Source: Kutzneria buriramensis
GTDB taxonomy: Bacteria > Actinomycetota > Actinomycetes > Mycobacteriales > Pseudonocardiaceae
Direction of reading: 5' to 3'
DNA: 64,000 nt
Assembly: GCF_043575855.1 (NCBI RefSeq)
Contig: NZ_CP144375.1
Span: 6,696,001-6,760,000 of the forward strand
Shown: positions 17,905 through 25,498 of the stretch, piece by piece
Position numbering within the stretch: the first letter of the stretch is position 1
Layout of the letters: every line of letters starts with the position of its first letter
Program-made: the position numbers and the translations under genes
The notes under the pieces: generated by a model
What the model was told of the DNA's origin: nothing
Seen by the model: the letters and a program-made list of their open reading frames with translations, nothing else
Databases searched by the model: none

Positions 17905-18654
17905 GTGCGCACTCCGGACGACATCGTGGACCTCCTGGTCGGGTTCGCCTGCCGGCAGGCGACGGACGTGGTGGAGGTGCCCGGCGGGGTGGCCGTCCGC
18001 CACCGGGAGTTTCCTGACTCCTACAACAACAATCGCCTGTTGATCCGGGAGGCGGCCGACCCGGCGGCGGTGTTGGCGGCGGCCGACGACGTCATGCGGG
18101 ACCTGAACTACCGGGTGATCGTTTTCCTGGACGACGAAGCCGGCCGGGCGTTCGAGCCGGCGGCGCGGGAGGCCGGGTACGAGCCGCATCCGCTGGTGGC
18201 GATGAGGTTCGAGGGAGAAACCCCGCCGGCGCCGGAGATCCCGGTGGAATCCCTCGACCTGCCGGTGATGACCGAGGCTCTGCGCAGGCAGTGGCGGCGG
18301 GACGAGCCGGGGCTGCCGGAGGACGAGGTGGAGCAGCTGGCCACCCGCGTCCGGGATCGACGCAAGGGCGCGGAGGAGGTGCTTTTCCTCGGCGTCATCA
18401 AAGACGGCGAGCCTGTGTCGTGGGCGGATTTCTACCGTCACAAGGGGATCGCGCAGATCGAGTACGTGAAGACGATGCCGGATCACCGCGGCCACGGCTA
18501 CTCGACGGCGATCATGCGCGAGGCACTACGACGGGCCAAAGGCTGCGAGACGGTGTTCCTGTTCGCGGACGCCGCGGACTGGCCGCGGAACTGGTACGGC
18601 CGACTGAGGTTCACCCCAGTCGGCCGCTTCCACGAGTTCGCCCGGACTACTTAG
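17905..18654 (+). CDS. GNAT family N-acetyltransferase
   Basis: 249 aa. The C-terminal half holds the acetyl-CoA loop TMPDHRGHGYSTAIMREAL (R/Q-x-x-G-x-G/A pattern) and the closing FLFADAADWPRNWYGRLRFTPVGRFHEF. The N-terminal half (REFPDSYNNNRLLIRE) looks like a second, degenerate GNAT repeat. Substrate unknown. GTG start without Shine-Dalgarno, with TACCGT 6 nt upstream at 17893-17898, suggesting a leaderless mRNA. Its 3' end overlaps the convergent hexosaminidase gene by 8 nt. Confidence 0.88.
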   Translation: MRTPDDIVDLLVGFACRQATDVVEVPGGVAVRHREFPDSYNNNRLLIREAADPAAVLAAADDVMRDLNYRVIVFLDDEAGRAFEPAAREAGYEPHPLVAMRFEGETPPAPEIPVESLDLPVMTEALRRQWRRDEPGLPEDEVEQLATRVRDRRKGAEEVLFLGVIKDGEPVSWADFYRHKGIAQIEYVKTMPDHRGHGYSTAIMREALRRAKGCETVFLFADAADWPRNWYGRLRFTPVGRFHEFARTT

Positions 18655-20224
18655 CCCACGGCACCTGCGGCGAGGCGTAGAAGTCCACGCCCTGCACCTT
18701 CCACCGCGGCCCCTGCGCGCCCAGGCGCGTCTTGAACGTGTTCCAGTTGTGCGTGGCGGCCTGCGACCACCCGAGCTCGGCGAGCTCGGCCAGCCGTGGG
18801 AACGCCATGTACTGGATGTTCGCCAGCGTGACTATGGTCTCCGTCCACAGAGGACCTTCGACGCCGTTGATCTGCGATGCGTTCACGCCGGTCAGGTACT
18901 TGCCCGGGTCCCAGCTGTAGGCGGTCTTGGCCTCGATCAGGCCGGCCCAGTCCTGCCCGAGCGGCGTCTGCTCGGTGTACTTCATGTCCAGGTAGGCCAG
19001 GTTGGCCGGGGACAGGATGAAGTGCGTGCCCTTCTTCGCCGCCGCCTGCACATTGGCGTTGGTGGGCGTGGTGTCCCAGTACTGCCCGATGGTCGACGGC
19101 AGCAGCGCGGCCTTGCTGATGTCGTGCCAGCCGATGGCGGTCTTGCCGTGGTTGGCGACGATCTGCTGCACCTTGCCGACGAACGTCTTGTAGTCGGCGT
19201 CGGTGGTGGACTGCGACTCGTCGCCGCCGATGTGGATGTACGGGCCGGGCGTCAGGGCGGCGATCTCGCCGATCACGTCGTCCAGGAACTTGTACGTGAT
19301 GTCCTTGGCCACGCACAGCGAGCTGAAGCCGACGTCGGTGCCGGTGTAGAGCGGCGGCGCGACGCCGTTGCAGTTGAGCTCCGCGTACGAGGCCAGCGCC
19401 GCGTTGGTGTGCCCCGGCATGTCGACCTCGGGGATGATCGTGATGTACCGGCTGGCCGCGTACGCCACGATGTCCTTGTACTGGGCCTGCGTGTAGTAGC
19501 CGCCGGCGCCGCCGCCCACCTCGGTGCTGCCGCCGTAGGTGGCGAGCTTGGGCCAGCTGTTGATCATCAGCCGCCAGCCCTGGTCGTCGGTCAGGTGCAG
19601 GTGCAGCGTGTTGATCTTGTAGCGGGCCATCTCGTCGATGTAGGCCTTGACGGTGTCCACGCCGAAGAAGTGCCGCGCCACGTCCAGCATCGCGCCGCGG
19701 TAGGCGAAGCGCGGGTGGTCGCTGATGGCGCCGCCCTGGATCGTCCACGGGCCGGCCTGTTTGGTGGCGGCGTCGATGCTCGCCGGCAGCAGCTGCCGCA
19801 GCGTCTGCACGCCCTCGAACAGGCCCGCCGGCTTGTTCGCGGTCAGCACCACCGAGCCGCTGTTCACCGTCAGCTGGTATCCCTCGTCGCCGAGCGACGA
19901 GTTGGGCGCGATCAGCAGCTGGATCGGATCCACGGCGTGGGCCACCCGCGACTGGTCCACCGGCAGCGCGAAGCCTGTGGCCGGGCGCAGCACGCTGGCC
20001 AGGTAGTTGCCGACCGGCGTGGCCTGGCCGCTGGCCGCGATCCGGGTGCCGCCGGCCAGCGTGAACGTGGAGTTGGCCTGCGTCGCCGACGCCGGCGCCG
20101 GCACCACGCTGGCGTACGGCACGGCGGCCCTCGGCTTCGCGGGAGCCGCCTGCGCGGCTGCCGCCGTCCCGAGCATCGTGAGGGCGGTGGCCGCGACGAC
20201 CAGCCGCCGGGGGATCGTAGACAT
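18647..20224 (-). CDS. secreted GH20 beta-N-acetylhexosaminidase
   Basis: 525 aa. Signal peptide 1-24 (STIPRRLVVAATALTMLGTAAAAQA). Residues 35-160 form the GH20b beta-sandwich, and the TIM barrel follows with LHLHLTDDQGWR, EVDMPGHTNAAL and catalytic Asp335-Glu336 in HIGGDESQS. It removes terminal GlcNAc from chitin oligomers or cell-wall sugars outside the cell. ATG at 20224 has GGGAGGAC 9 nt upstream and starts the signal peptide; an earlier ATG at 20275 is less likely. A DasR-like box lies 77 nt upstream, fitting GlcNAc control. Confidence 0.93.
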   Translation of the reverse strand: MSTIPRRLVVAATALTMLGTAAAAQAAPAKPRAAVPYASVVPAPASATQANSTFTLAGGTRIAASGQATPVGNYLASVLRPATGFALPVDQSRVAHAVDPIQLLIAPNSSLGDEGYQLTVNSGSVVLTANKPAGLFEGVQTLRQLLPASIDAATKQAGPWTIQGGAISDHPRFAYRGAMLDVARHFFGVDTVKAYIDEMARYKINTLHLHLTDDQGWRLMINSWPKLATYGGSTEVGGGAGGYYTQAQYKDIVAYAASRYITIIPEVDMPGHTNAALASYAELNCNGVAPPLYTGTDVGFSSLCVAKDITYKFLDDVIGEIAALTPGPYIHIGGDESQSTTDADYKTFVGKVQQIVANHGKTAIGWHDISKAALLPSTIGQYWDTTPTNANVQAAAKKGTHFILSPANLAYLDMKYTEQTPLGQDWAGLIEAKTAYSWDPGKYLTGVNASQINGVEGPLWTETIVTLANIQYMAFPRLAELAELGWSQAATHNWNTFKTRLGAQGPRWKVQGVDFYASPQVPWAK

Positions 20225-20300
20225 GTCTGGGTTGTCCTCCCGAGCGGGGACCGGGACATGGCGGCGGAAGCCCATTGGATACAGGGCCTGCGGAACCTGT

Positions 20301-20316
20301 CAAGGTATAGACCACT
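20301..20316 (-). promoter_or_regulatory. DasR-like (dre) operator
   Basis: On the coding strand the site reads AGTGGTCTATACCTTG. It matches 12 of 16 positions of the dre consensus A(C/G)TGGTCTAGACCA(C/G)T, with the core GGTCTATACC differing at one base. DasR is the GntR-type GlcNAc regulator of actinomycetes that controls chitin and GlcNAc genes. Confidence 0.55.
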
Positions 20317-20378
20317 CTTTTGGCGCTCGCTCCGCTCGCGCGGCTCGGCCCCCGGGTAGCCGACGCCTCGCCCTTGCC

Positions 20379-20440
20379 GGATTTCGATCGGCCACGTCGG
20401 CTTTGTGGGTGGTGCGGTGGGTGGTGGCCGATCGAAATCC
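20379..20440. repeat. 17-bp perfect inverted repeat between GH20 and P450 genes
   Basis: Arms 20379-20395 and 20424-20440 (GGATTTCGATCGGCCAC and complement), 28-nt loop; with one mismatch the arms extend to 22 bp. It sits downstream of the P450 stop (20503) and upstream of the hexosaminidase promoter. Either a terminator for the P450 transcript or a small mobile palindrome. Confidence 0.5.
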
Positions 20441-20502
20441 AGCAACCGTGCGAAGCGCCGGCGGGGCCTCGCGCTCGGTGCGTTGGCGACGAAAACTCGC
20501 TC

Positions 20503-21681
20503 TCAGGCGTGGACCCGAAGGGCGCTCACCCCGCGCAGGATGAAGTGGTCGCGGTAGGCCGGCTTGTCCTCCAAGAGCGCCAGATCCGGCAGCGCCGTGG
20601 CGATTCCGGCCAGCGCGAGCTGGCCCTCCAACCGGGCCAAGGGTGCGCCGAGGCAGAAGTGGATGCCCTGGCCGAACGACACCAGCCGGCCGGCCTGCCG
20701 GGTGAGGTCCAGCCGGTCGGGATCGGGGAACGCGTCGGGGTCGCGATTGGCCGCGCCGAGCACCATGGACACGACCTCGCCGGCGACGACGGGCCGCCCG
20801 GCGACCTCGGTGTCGGCCAGCGCGAACCGGGACACGAACTGCACCGGCGAGTCGTAGCGGAGCAGTTCCTCGGTGGCGGCCGGCGCCTGGTCGGGGTTCT
20901 CCCGCAGATACCGCAGCTGGTCGGGGTGACGCAGCAGCGCGAGGGTGCCGTTGCCGATCAGGTTGACGGTGGTCTCGTGCCCGGCGACCAGCAGCAGCGC
21001 CAGGATGTCCAGCAGCTCCTGCTCGTCGAGCTTGTCGCCGTCCTGCTCGGCGGCGATCAGCCCGGTCAGCAGGTCGTCGGCGGGCCGGCCGCGGCGCGCG
21101 GCGATCAAGTCCCGGAAGTACTTGTCGAACTCGGACTTGGCGTGGTCGCGCCGGACCAGCTGCTCGGGCGTCTGGAGGAAGTCGGGGTCGATGCCCCGCG
21201 CCATCTCCTCGGACCAGCCGCTGAACAGCTCCTGGTCCTCGACCGGCACGCCGATCATCTCGCTGATCACCATCACCGGCAGCGGGTACGCGAACGCCGA
21301 GATCAGGTCGAACTCGCCGCCGCCGCGCAGCGGGGCGAGCAGGTCGGCGACCCGCTGCGCGATGCGCGGCCGCATCTCGCGGATGACCTTGGGCGTGAAC
21401 GCCCGGCTGACCAGCCCGCGCAGGCGGGTGTGGTCCGGCGGGTTGAGCGTGAGGAAGGACAGGTAGTCGGCGGCGCCGTTCATGGTGACGCCGTGGCCGA
21501 GCCTGGGATTGCGCAGCGCGGCCTCGATGTCGGCGTGCCGCGTCAGCGTCCACATGCCCAGCGGGCTGTAGTGCACGGGATCGGTCTCGCGCTGCCGTCG
21601 GTAGACGGCGTACGGGTCGTCACGGAAGCCGGGTCGCAGCGGATCGAAGCCGAACGGCGTCTCGTCCACGGTCAGCGTCAT
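20503..21681 (-). CDS. cytochrome P450
   Basis: 392 aa, normal bacterial length. I-helix AGHETT near 233; K-helix EELLR (ExxR) followed by YDSPVQFVSRFA; heme loop FGQGIHFCLGAPLARLE with Cys343 as thiolate ligand. Substrate unknown; the SPLGMWTLTRHADIEAALRN N-terminus is typical of class I actinomycete P450s that need separate ferredoxin partners. None is encoded next to it. Divergent from a TetR gene that probably controls it. ATG at 21681; a longer reading crosses the shared promoter. Confidence 0.93.
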   Translation of the reverse strand: MTLTVDETPFGFDPLRPGFRDDPYAVYRRQRETDPVHYSPLGMWTLTRHADIEAALRNPRLGHGVTMNGAADYLSFLTLNPPDHTRLRGLVSRAFTPKVIREMRPRIAQRVADLLAPLRGGGEFDLISAFAYPLPVMVISEMIGVPVEDQELFSGWSEEMARGIDPDFLQTPEQLVRRDHAKSEFDKYFRDLIAARRGRPADDLLTGLIAAEQDGDKLDEQELLDILALLLVAGHETTVNLIGNGTLALLRHPDQLRYLRENPDQAPAATEELLRYDSPVQFVSRFALADTEVAGRPVVAGEVVSMVLGAANRDPDAFPDPDRLDLTRQAGRLVSFGQGIHFCLGAPLARLEGQLALAGIATALPDLALLEDKPAYRDHFILRGVSALRVHA

Positions 21682-21720
21682 GCCACCACTGTGGCCCCGC
21701 CCCGGACAAGAGTCAACACG

Positions 21721-21748
21721 GTGTCGAAAAAAGTCGGCATAGTGTCGA
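21721..21748. promoter_or_regulatory. probable TetR operator in the P450/tetR gap
   Basis: GTGTCGA occurs twice in direct repeat (21721-21727 and 21742-21748), 21 bp apart, i.e. two helix turns. ACACGGTGT, a 9-nt dyad, overlaps the first copy. Placed between the divergent promoters. Confidence 0.45.
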
Positions 21749-21773
21749 GAATGCTGCCGGGCGGTACGATCGC

Positions 21774-22382
21774 GTGGTGTCTGCACCCGCCCGCCGCCGA
21801 GGCCCCAGCAAGGGGGACCGCAAGCAGGAGGCGCTGCTGGAGACGGCCGAGCGGCTGCTGGCGGTGAAGCCGCTGGCCGAGATCGGCATCGAGGAGCTGG
21901 CCAAGGGCGCCGGCATCTCCCGGTCCAGCTTCTACTTCTACTTCGAGTCCCGGCAGGCGATGCTGCTCGCGCTGTTGGCCCGCGCCTCGGACAACCTGAT
22001 CACGCAGGTCGAGGGCTGGCTGGAGCCGGAGTCCGAGGACACCCGGGCCAGCCTGTGCCGCAGCATCGAGCTGGCCGTGAAGATGTGGGACGAGCACGGC
22101 TCGGTGCTGTTCGCGGCGCAGAACCCGGACGCGCCGGCCGAGGCCCGGCAGTTCATGGCCGACCTGACCGGCCGCCTGGTCGCGGCGACCGAGGACATGA
22201 TCAACCGCAAGCGCGCGACGGGGGCGGCCCCGCCGGGACCGCCCTCCGCGCACTCACTGGCCACCATGCTCGTGGGCATGACCGAGCACGGCATCTCGCA
22301 CAACAACGGGGCGCTGGGGCAGGCCGAGCTCGTGGACACGCTGAGCACGATCTGGCACCGCGCCCTGTTCGCGACGGACTAG
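21774..22382 (+). CDS. TetR family transcriptional regulator
   Basis: 202 aa. N-terminal helix-turn-helix at about 30-60: IGIEELAKGAGISRSSFYFYFESRQAM. The C-terminal ligand domain has a conserved-looking MTEHGISHNNGALG. Likely represses the divergent P450 gene and itself. Two GTG codons (21774, 21777) follow TACGAT at 21765-21770; the second lies at the better leaderless spacing. The stop TAG is part of a CTAG that forms the left border of a MITE-like element. Confidence 0.9.
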   Translation: MVSAPARRRGPSKGDRKQEALLETAERLLAVKPLAEIGIEELAKGAGISRSSFYFYFESRQAMLLALLARASDNLITQVEGWLEPESEDTRASLCRSIELAVKMWDEHGSVLFAAQNPDAPAEARQFMADLTGRLVAATEDMINRKRATGAAPPGPPSAHSLATMLVGMTEHGISHNNGALGQAELVDTLSTIWHRALFATD

Positions 22383-22541
22383 GCGGTGTCCCGTGGATCG
22401 TGGTCGATGAGAGTCGGGATCGAGGTGGTTCCTGGCGGCGCGGCGAAAACGGCCTCATACCGGGCGTATTCGGACGTTTTCGCGGTGTCGTCAGGGGTCG
22501 CGTCGGCGCGGCTGTCGCGGTCGTGATTCACGGGACACCCC
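22383..22541. mobile_element. 159-bp MITE-like element flanked by CTAG duplications
   Basis: Ends match as inverted repeats at 15 of 17 positions, including a perfect 11-bp block GGTGTCCCGTG (22385-22395) and CACGGGACACC (22529-22539). Nested inside are GCGAAAACG (22443-22451) with CGTTTTCGC (22475-22483) and a central ATAC-n5-GTAT. CTAG borders both sides (22379-22382 and 22542-22545), as for the 4-bp YTAR duplication of IS5-type elements. It has no coding capacity. Likely moved in trans by an IS5-family transposase encoded elsewhere. Confidence 0.7.
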
Positions 22542-23174
22542 CTAGGCCGCCGCCGCGGCGGCCCTGGCCTGCTGCCGGCCGACGTACCACTTGGTCCACG
22601 CGGCCAGCAGCACGAACGCGGCGATGATCATCACCGTCGACACCGTGACCATGACCTCGACCGGCAGCAGGAACACCAGCGGAATCCGCAGCAGCGCCTC
22701 GAACAGCAGGCCGACGCCCCACACCAGCGACATCACCATGAACGTCCGACGGAAGCCGGGCTGCTCCCGCCACCGCTGCTCGAACTCGGCCTCCTTGGCC
22801 GGCTGCATGCGCAGCGCCGCGTGGTAGATCAGCGGCCGGCCGATCACACAGCTGACGAGGAAGGCGATGCCGGCCACGCCGGTGCCGGCGGATTCCTTGG
22901 CCAGCAGGAAACGCGCGTCGCCGGTGAGGAACGACAGCACGATGCCGACCGTGAACACCATGACCATGACGGCCGAGAACAGCTGGAACTTCCGCTCCCG
23001 CGCCGCCACGAACAGTGTGCGCAGCAGCGCGATGACCGATCCGCACAGCAAGGCCACGAAGTCGCTGGCCCCCAGCCAGTGCGCCACGAAGTAGGCGAGC
23101 GTCGGCACGCCCACGTCGACCACCAACGACCTGAGGATCGCCAGCACGCCGGGCGACTCCGTGGTCTCGCTCAT
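22542..23174 (-). CDS. VC0807-like polytopic membrane protein
   Basis: 210 aa with about six hydrophobic segments (VPTLAYFVAHWLGASDFVALL, LFSAVMVMVFTVGIVLSFL, VAGIAFLVSCVIG, MSLVWGVGLLFEALL, TVMIIAAFVLLAAW). The motif FLLAKESAGTGVAGIAFL and the WREQPGFRR loop resemble the VC0807-like family of actinobacterial integral membrane proteins of unknown role. It starts with ATG overlapping the carotenoid oxygenase stop (ATGA), so the two form an operon. Its TAG stop lies in the right-hand CTAG of the MITE-like element. Confidence 0.82.
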   Translation of the reverse strand: MSETTESPGVLAILRSLVVDVGVPTLAYFVAHWLGASDFVALLCGSVIALLRTLFVAARERKFQLFSAVMVMVFTVGIVLSFLTGDARFLLAKESAGTGVAGIAFLVSCVIGRPLIYHAALRMQPAKEAEFEQRWREQPGFRRTFMVMSLVWGVGLLFEALLRIPLVFLLPVEVMVTVSTVMIIAAFVLLAAWTKWYVGRQQARAAAAAA

Positions 23175-24514
23175 CGAGTCAGTTCTCCGTCCGGGATCCA
23201 GGACCCGTGGAAGCCGGCCGGCACCCGACGGGGCAGGTGCACCGTCGCGACCGGCTTCGCGGCCAGGTCGGTGGCGTCGTGCACCAGCAGTTGGGAGGCC
23301 ACGGTCGGATCGTCGTTGGTGACGATCGACAGCAGCCAGCCCTCATCTTCCCCGCTGTCCTCGCTGGCCGGAACAAACACGGCCTCGCCGGCATGCCACT
23401 TCTCGCCCAACTCGTGCCGCGCGATCTGGCCGCGCTCGCTGTCGTACTTGACGATGGCGTGCTGGTCGACCGCGTACAGGTAGCGGTTGGGCCGGCCGAC
23501 GCGGCGGTCGTCCACGGTCGGGAACTCGGCGGCGCCGTCGTCCAGCGCCTGCTCGGTGACCTTGCCGGTGGCCGGGTCCAGGGTCCAGCGGTGCAGGCTG
23601 GCGACCGCCAGCCGGGCGGCCTGCTCGGCCCGCGGCGCGCCGCCGACCTGGTTCCAGCTCTGGTTCCAGGCGTCGCGGCTGTAGCGGATGGCGTCCAGCA
23701 CGACGCGGCCCTGCTCGTCCTCACGGGCGTTGCCGACGTGGAAGACGTAGCTCGGCTCGACCTCGAACCACTGCACCGTCGGGTCGTCCTTGCCCATCAC
23801 GCCGATCCGGGACGTGTACTTGTCGCTCCACTGGTACGGCATGCCGCGGCCGACCATCGCCATGTCGAACACCACCGGCAGGTCCAGCCACACCACGTGG
23901 TTCTTGGTGATCGCGAAGTCGTGCATCATCGTCGGCCCCGGCACGCTGACCGGGAAGCTGGTGATCAGCTCGCCGTCGGCGGTGAGCCGGTGGTAGGTCA
24001 GGAACGGCGGCCGGACGCCGTAGTCGAACAGGTGCAGCTCGCCGGTCTCCGGGTCCTCCTTGGGGTGCGCCGTCATGCCGGTGGTGAGCCGCCCGTTGAA
24101 GTCGCACGGGCCGAGGGTGTCCAGCTCGGGGCTCAGCTCGTACGGCCAGGTGGTCTCCATCAGCGCGAAGATCTTGCCGCCGTGCTTCACGACGGAGGTG
24201 TTGGCGGCGCCGGCGGCCAGGTCGATGCTGCCGTCCGGGCCGCGGAACGGCGCGCCGTCGGTGCGCTTGGTGTGCACCCAGCGGTTGCGGTACCACTCGG
24301 CGCGGCCCTGGTTCAGGCGGACGCCGTGGATCATGCCGGGGCCGGTGAACCAGTGGCCGGTGTCCTCGCCCGGCACCGGGTTCGGGCCGTTGCGGAAGTA
24401 GCGGCCGGTCAGCTCGGTCGGCAGCGCGCCCTCGACGTGCAGGTCGAAGGCCTCGATCTCGTCGGGGACCGGCGCCAGGTGGCCGGCCAGGTAGCTCGGG
24501 GTCTGCTCGCTCAT
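23171..24514 (-). CDS. carotenoid oxygenase (RPE65/NOV family)
   Basis: 447 aa. Seven-bladed propeller dioxygenase that cleaves a double bond in carotenoids, apocarotenoids or stilbene-like compounds with Fe(II) and O2. Seen: GRYFRNGPNPVPG near the N-terminus, iron-ligand regions TGMTAHPKEDPE, TMMHDFAITKNHVVWLD and PSYVFHVGNARED, and the C-terminal FHGSWIPDG. ATG at 24514. Upstream lies a pair of identical palindromes. It is cotranscribed with the VC0807-like gene; no carotenoid synthesis genes are adjacent, though a CrtI-like gene is at 61979. Confidence 0.92.
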   Translation of the reverse strand: MSEQTPSYLAGHLAPVPDEIEAFDLHVEGALPTELTGRYFRNGPNPVPGEDTGHWFTGPGMIHGVRLNQGRAEWYRNRWVHTKRTDGAPFRGPDGSIDLAAGAANTSVVKHGGKIFALMETTWPYELSPELDTLGPCDFNGRLTTGMTAHPKEDPETGELHLFDYGVRPPFLTYHRLTADGELITSFPVSVPGPTMMHDFAITKNHVVWLDLPVVFDMAMVGRGMPYQWSDKYTSRIGVMGKDDPTVQWFEVEPSYVFHVGNAREDEQGRVVLDAIRYSRDAWNQSWNQVGGAPRAEQAARLAVASLHRWTLDPATGKVTEQALDDGAAEFPTVDDRRVGRPNRYLYAVDQHAIVKYDSERGQIARHELGEKWHAGEAVFVPASEDSGEDEGWLLSIVTNDDPTVASQLLVHDATDLAAKPVATVHLPRRVPAGFHGSWIPDGELTR

Positions 24515-24534
24515 GTTCCCACGGTGACACGTGC

Positions 24535-24566
24535 CCCCTGACATGTCAATGCTGACATGTCAGGGG
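24535..24566. promoter_or_regulatory. tandem palindromic operator upstream of the carotenoid oxygenase
   Basis: TGACATGTCA occurs twice (24539-24548 and 24553-24562), each a perfect palindrome, separated by ATGC; the CCCC/GGGG flanks make the whole 32 bp one near-perfect inverted repeat. It lies 21-52 nt upstream of the carotenoid oxygenase start, the place for a repressor of that promoter, and faces the VOC gene on the other side. Confidence 0.65.
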
Positions 24567-24691
24567 TGGCGCGGGCCATGTACGGGACGTCAACGGGGCT
24601 GTCGAATCCCGTCACCTCATCAGGTTCGCTGACACTGCCCCGGCGCCGCGCTGGCAGAGTTGGCCCTTTGCTGCCGGAAGCGGAGGACGTC

Positions 24692-25450
24692 ATGCCCGAG
24701 GCGAGTGGGTACGCGCGGGGAGTGCCGTGCTGGGTCGACCTGTCCAGCTCGGACATCGAGGCCAGCAAGGAGTTCTACACGGCGCTGTTCGGCTGGGAGT
24801 ACTTCGTCGGGCCGCCCGAAACCGGGCACTACACGCAGGCGCTGATCGGCGGCCAGGGCGTCGTCGGGCTCATGCAGCAGATGCCGGAGCAGGTCGACGT
24901 GCCGGTCACCTGGACCACGTACCTCAAGGCCGACGACGCCGACGCCACCCACAAGGCGGTCCTCGAGCACGGCGGGCAGGCGCTGTCCGAGGTGATCGAC
25001 GTGATGGGCGAGGGGCGGATGCTCATCGCCGCCGACCCCACCGGCGGCGTGTTCGGCGTCTGGGAACCTGGCCGGCACATCGGCGCGCGGGTGGTCGACG
25101 AGCCCGGCACGGTGATCTGGAACGAGCTGTCCACGCCCAACGCCGGCCGGGCGCGGGAGTTCTACGCGGCAGTGTTCGGGCTGGAGATCGGCGAGGCGAT
25201 GGACGGGTTCGACTACACCACCATCAAAGCCGAGGGCCGCGACGTCGGCGGCATCTACACCGTGGCCGACGCCCAGCCCGGCTGGCGGGTCTACTTCGCG
25301 GTCGCCGACACCGACGCCACCGCCGCGATCGCCGACAGCAACGGGGCGACGGTGGTCAGCGAGCCCAGGGACACCCCGTTCGGCCGGATGGCCGTGATCC
25401 AGGACCCGCAGGGCGCCGTCTTCAACCTGATCTCCCGCCCCGAAAACTGA
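24692..25450 (+). CDS. two-domain VOC (glyoxalase/bleomycin-resistance fold) protein
   Basis: 252 aa with two VOC repeats: residues 8-125 (VPCWVDLSSSDIEASKEFY, FGWEYF, ADPTGGVFGVWEPG) and 135-250 (VIWNELSTPNAGRAREFY, VFGLEIG, DPQGAVFNLI). It resembles the actinomycete hydroxylase/glyoxalase-like pair proteins; metal and substrate are not certain. ATG at 24692 has CGGAGGACGTC upstream. The divergent carotenoid oxygenase shares the intergenic region. Confidence 0.87.
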   Translation: MPEASGYARGVPCWVDLSSSDIEASKEFYTALFGWEYFVGPPETGHYTQALIGGQGVVGLMQQMPEQVDVPVTWTTYLKADDADATHKAVLEHGGQALSEVIDVMGEGRMLIAADPTGGVFGVWEPGRHIGARVVDEPGTVIWNELSTPNAGRAREFYAAVFGLEIGEAMDGFDYTTIKAEGRDVGGIYTVADAQPGWRVYFAVADTDATAAIADSNGATVVSEPRDTPFGRMAVIQDPQGAVFNLISRPEN

Positions 25451-25454
25451 CCAG

Positions 25455-25498
25455 ATGCAGGGAAGGACGCCTTACCCTCGTTGAACGCGGGTAAGGCG
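25455..25498. repeat. 57-bp palindrome, copy 2, left 44 bp (split by IS30)
   Basis: Left arm, loop and first 10 bp of the right arm. The remaining 13 bp are at 26739-26751, after the insertion element. Joining the two parts restores a palindrome with arms identical to those at 11466 and 57691. Confidence 0.9.

Noticed and set aside
20320..21867. 515-aa plus-strand frame opposite the P450 gene
   Set aside because: Shadow of the P450 on the other strand; no motif, and it crosses the divergent promoter.
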